The translations under genes were made by a program, and so were the position numbers. The notes under the pieces were generated by a model. That model ran no database searches. It was not told the DNA's origin and saw only the letters and a list, made by a program, of their open reading frames with translations. 64,000 nt of DNA, from contig CP179212.1 in the NCBI GenBank assembly GCA_051201675.1, forward strand, positions 992,001 through 1,056,000. The letters are read 5' to 3'. Shown here one piece after another: positions 62,768 through 64,000 of the stretch. Every line of letters starts with the position of its first letter. The stretch's first letter is position 1. The DNA is from HTCC2207 sp002685195. Lineage in GTDB: Bacteria; Pseudomonadota; Gammaproteobacteria; Pseudomonadales; Porticoccaceae.

Positions 62768-63595
62768 ATGAACAAAATTTTAACAGTAGGACTTGCATGT
62801 TTGTTTGTTACCGCGTGCTCAGAAAATAAAGAAGAGACGGCAGTTGCTGCCGTAGTTGAGCAAGAAATGACTTGGGATATTGTTGGGGAGGTTTTTTATA
62901 ATGAGTTTATTCCTTGTACAGCGGGCCCTGACTTTAGCGCGGCTACCGTCGATGCAATGGTTACCGAGTGGAGAGCTGGAGGATTAGCTCCTGACCTTTT
63001 AGGTGCATGGGGCTATGCGCCAGCAAGCGATCAAAATGAGTTCCCTAATGGTTGGTGGGAAGTGAGTTGGCCTTCTAAAGAGGCTGCCGATGCTGTGTGG
63101 GCACAGTGGGCAGAAAATGAAGAAGCCCAAGCGTGGTCAGCGAAGTACCAAAGTGTGATGGCTTGCGATGTACCTAGTAAATATGGCTGGGGTTTTAAGT
63201 TTTATCGCGCGCCAGATAGTTTTGGGCCTACTCCGGAGTCGGGAGAATTTGCCTCTGCATATATTGGTTGCTCATTTAATGAAGGTAAGGGCTTTGAAGA
63301 TCTTGAGGCAAGTATTGATCTCTACAATGCCTGGTTAGATGGTTTGGATCCTGAATCTACTAGCTTTTATGCCTATGGTATCTATCCTGCACGTGCTGAG
63401 ACAGAAACCAACGGCGTTGACTACTTTTGGGGCAATTTCCATGAAAGTTTCGAGACCATGAAGACCGGCGGCGAAGGCTTTCAGGCTACGGGTGCAGAGG
63501 TTCAGGCAGCATTTGATGCTACTGCCACCTGTGTGAACCCGGATGTTTATGATTCTAAGGTGTTTTATGACCCAACAAACCCCGATTTTTCATGA
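62768..63595 (+). CDS. Hypothetical lipoprotein with internal duplication
   Basis: 275 aa, no family recognised. Lipobox VTAC gives lipidated C17. The mature part has two similar halves (about 45-155 and 163-260). Each starts with a Cys-containing strand (FIPCTAGPDF; YIGCSFNEGKGFEDL), then a helix with W (EWRAGG; YNAWLDGL), a strand pair with YG (GAWGYAPAS; YAYGIYPAR), a W-rich strand (WWEVSW; DYFWGNF), a helix, and a closing Cys (MACDVP; ATCVNP). This resembles a tandem ferredoxin-like or dimeric alpha/beta barrel fold. AGAGGGAC precedes the ATG; a terminator follows. Outer-membrane location is likely. Confidence 0.7.
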   Translation: MNKILTVGLACLFVTACSENKEETAVAAVVEQEMTWDIVGEVFYNEFIPCTAGPDFSAATVDAMVTEWRAGGLAPDLLGAWGYAPASDQNEFPNGWWEVSWPSKEAADAVWAQWAENEEAQAWSAKYQSVMACDVPSKYGWGFKFYRAPDSFGPTPESGEFASAYIGCSFNEGKGFEDLEASIDLYNAWLDGLDPESTSFYAYGIYPARAETETNGVDYFWGNFHESFETMKTGGEGFQATGAEVQAAFDATATCVNPDVYDSKVFYDPTNPDFS

Positions 63596-63613
63596 AGGAT
63601 TGATATAACCGCG

Positions 63614-63640
63614 AAAGGGTCTGCAATTGCAGCCCTTTTT
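63614..63640 (+). terminator. Rho-independent terminator
   Basis: AAAGGG-T-CTGC / GCAG-CCCTTT stem with one bulged T, loop AATT and a run of five T, 18 bp after the lipoprotein stop. Confidence 0.85.
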
Positions 63641-63776
63641 ATTGGACTCAGCTAAAAGACTGACCGGCAAAACTCAGATCTGTTTATATGGATGTCTGAG
63701 AATGAATGACTTGAAATTTCTTGCATCAGGCATGATGATCCCCTTCTGATAACAAAATTTCCACTAAGGGTTATTG

Positions 63777-64000
63777 ATGAAGATTCACCAGTTATACACT
63801 CAGAGTTTTTTGCGTAACTTCACTTATTTAATTGAACTTAATGATGGCACTGCAATTGTCATTGACCCTTGGGAAGAGGGTATAGTGAACAGTGTCCTGT
63901 CTGACAATAAACTGGGGCTAACGACCATTATAAATACCCATGAACACTGGGATCATACCCAAGGGAATGAGGCACTTATCAGCGAACATGGTTGCGATGT
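63777..64000 (+). CDS. Metallo-beta-lactamase-fold hydrolase (5' part, runs off window)
   Basis: 74 codons to the window end. KIHQLYTQSFLRNFTYLIE, AIVIDPWEEG and the zinc motif THEHWDH (HxHxDH) identify the fold. The start resembles hydroxyacylglutathione hydrolase (glyoxalase II) proteins, but the deciding C-terminal part is missing. AAGGG precedes ATG 63777 at about 7 nt. Confidence 0.88.
   Translation, partial: MKIHQLYTQSFLRNFTYLIELNDGTAIVIDPWEEGIVNSVLSDNKLGLTTIINTHEHWDHTQGNEALISEHGCD

Overview
The window reads as chromosomal DNA of a heterotrophic gammaproteobacterium, most likely marine. The block aspS-yebC-ruvCAB-ybgC-tolQRAB-pal-cpoB-queC-tRNA-Lys (46353-58004) is a gammaproteobacterial core arrangement. 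Base composition is AT-leaning by eye, TTG/GTG starts are common, and a sulfatase, TonB receptor and GH81 laminarinase suggest use of algal polysaccharides. A SAR92/Porticoccaceae- or Halieaceae-like host would fit, but this is inference and no marker gene proves it.

Layout. 1-586: 5' part of a secreted sulfatase (minus). 814-6152: eight-gene molybdenum cofactor operon moaC-moaD-moaE-mobA-moeB-moaB-moeA-moaA. 6225-9721: iron alcohol dehydrogenase, thioesterase, SDR and MltC-like lytic transglycosylase. 9871-13389 (minus): haem-c/FG-GAP repeat protein followed by a TonB-dependent receptor. 13638-21047: CPBP membrane protease, tesB, then an acyl-CoA degradation cluster of three acyl-CoA dehydrogenases, an SDR and a zinc-free MDR reductase. 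21199-28446: ybjQ, then a minus-strand methionine operon (ArsR-methyltransferase regulator, metF, metH with a 3' frameshift), a DedA protein and a PlsC acyltransferase. 28698-32424: flavin monooxygenase-like protein with a DUF2855 partner, then ubiX and a PNPOx-fold protein. 32431-36875: putA and a divergent Lrp-type regulator.

36872-43101 (minus) is the most unusual metabolic region. It holds DUF1445 protein, pxpA, pxpB, a pxpC-DUF4392 fusion, D-amino-acid aminotransferase and alanine racemase, directly downstream of proS. The two domains that make up mammalian D-glutamate cyclase (DUF1445 and DUF4392) occur here as separate parts of a 5-oxoprolinase operon, one of them fused to PxpC. A route D-Ala/D-Glu -> 5-oxoproline -> L-Glu, feeding the same glutamate node as PutA, is a reasonable hypothesis.

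44940-58004: HIT protein, HU-like protein, FmdB-type zinc ribbon, aspS, yebC, a protein built of 15-bp and 24-bp coding tandem repeats, ruvCAB, the Tol-Pal system, queC and tRNA-Lys(UUU). Just 3' of the tRNA lies the last ~26 codons of a tyrosine recombinase, the scar of an integrated element, followed by small unknown genes. 58850-64000: GH81 endo-beta-1,3-glucanase lipoprotein, a decayed stretch, a lipoprotein with an internal duplication, and the start of a metallo-beta-lactamase-fold gene.
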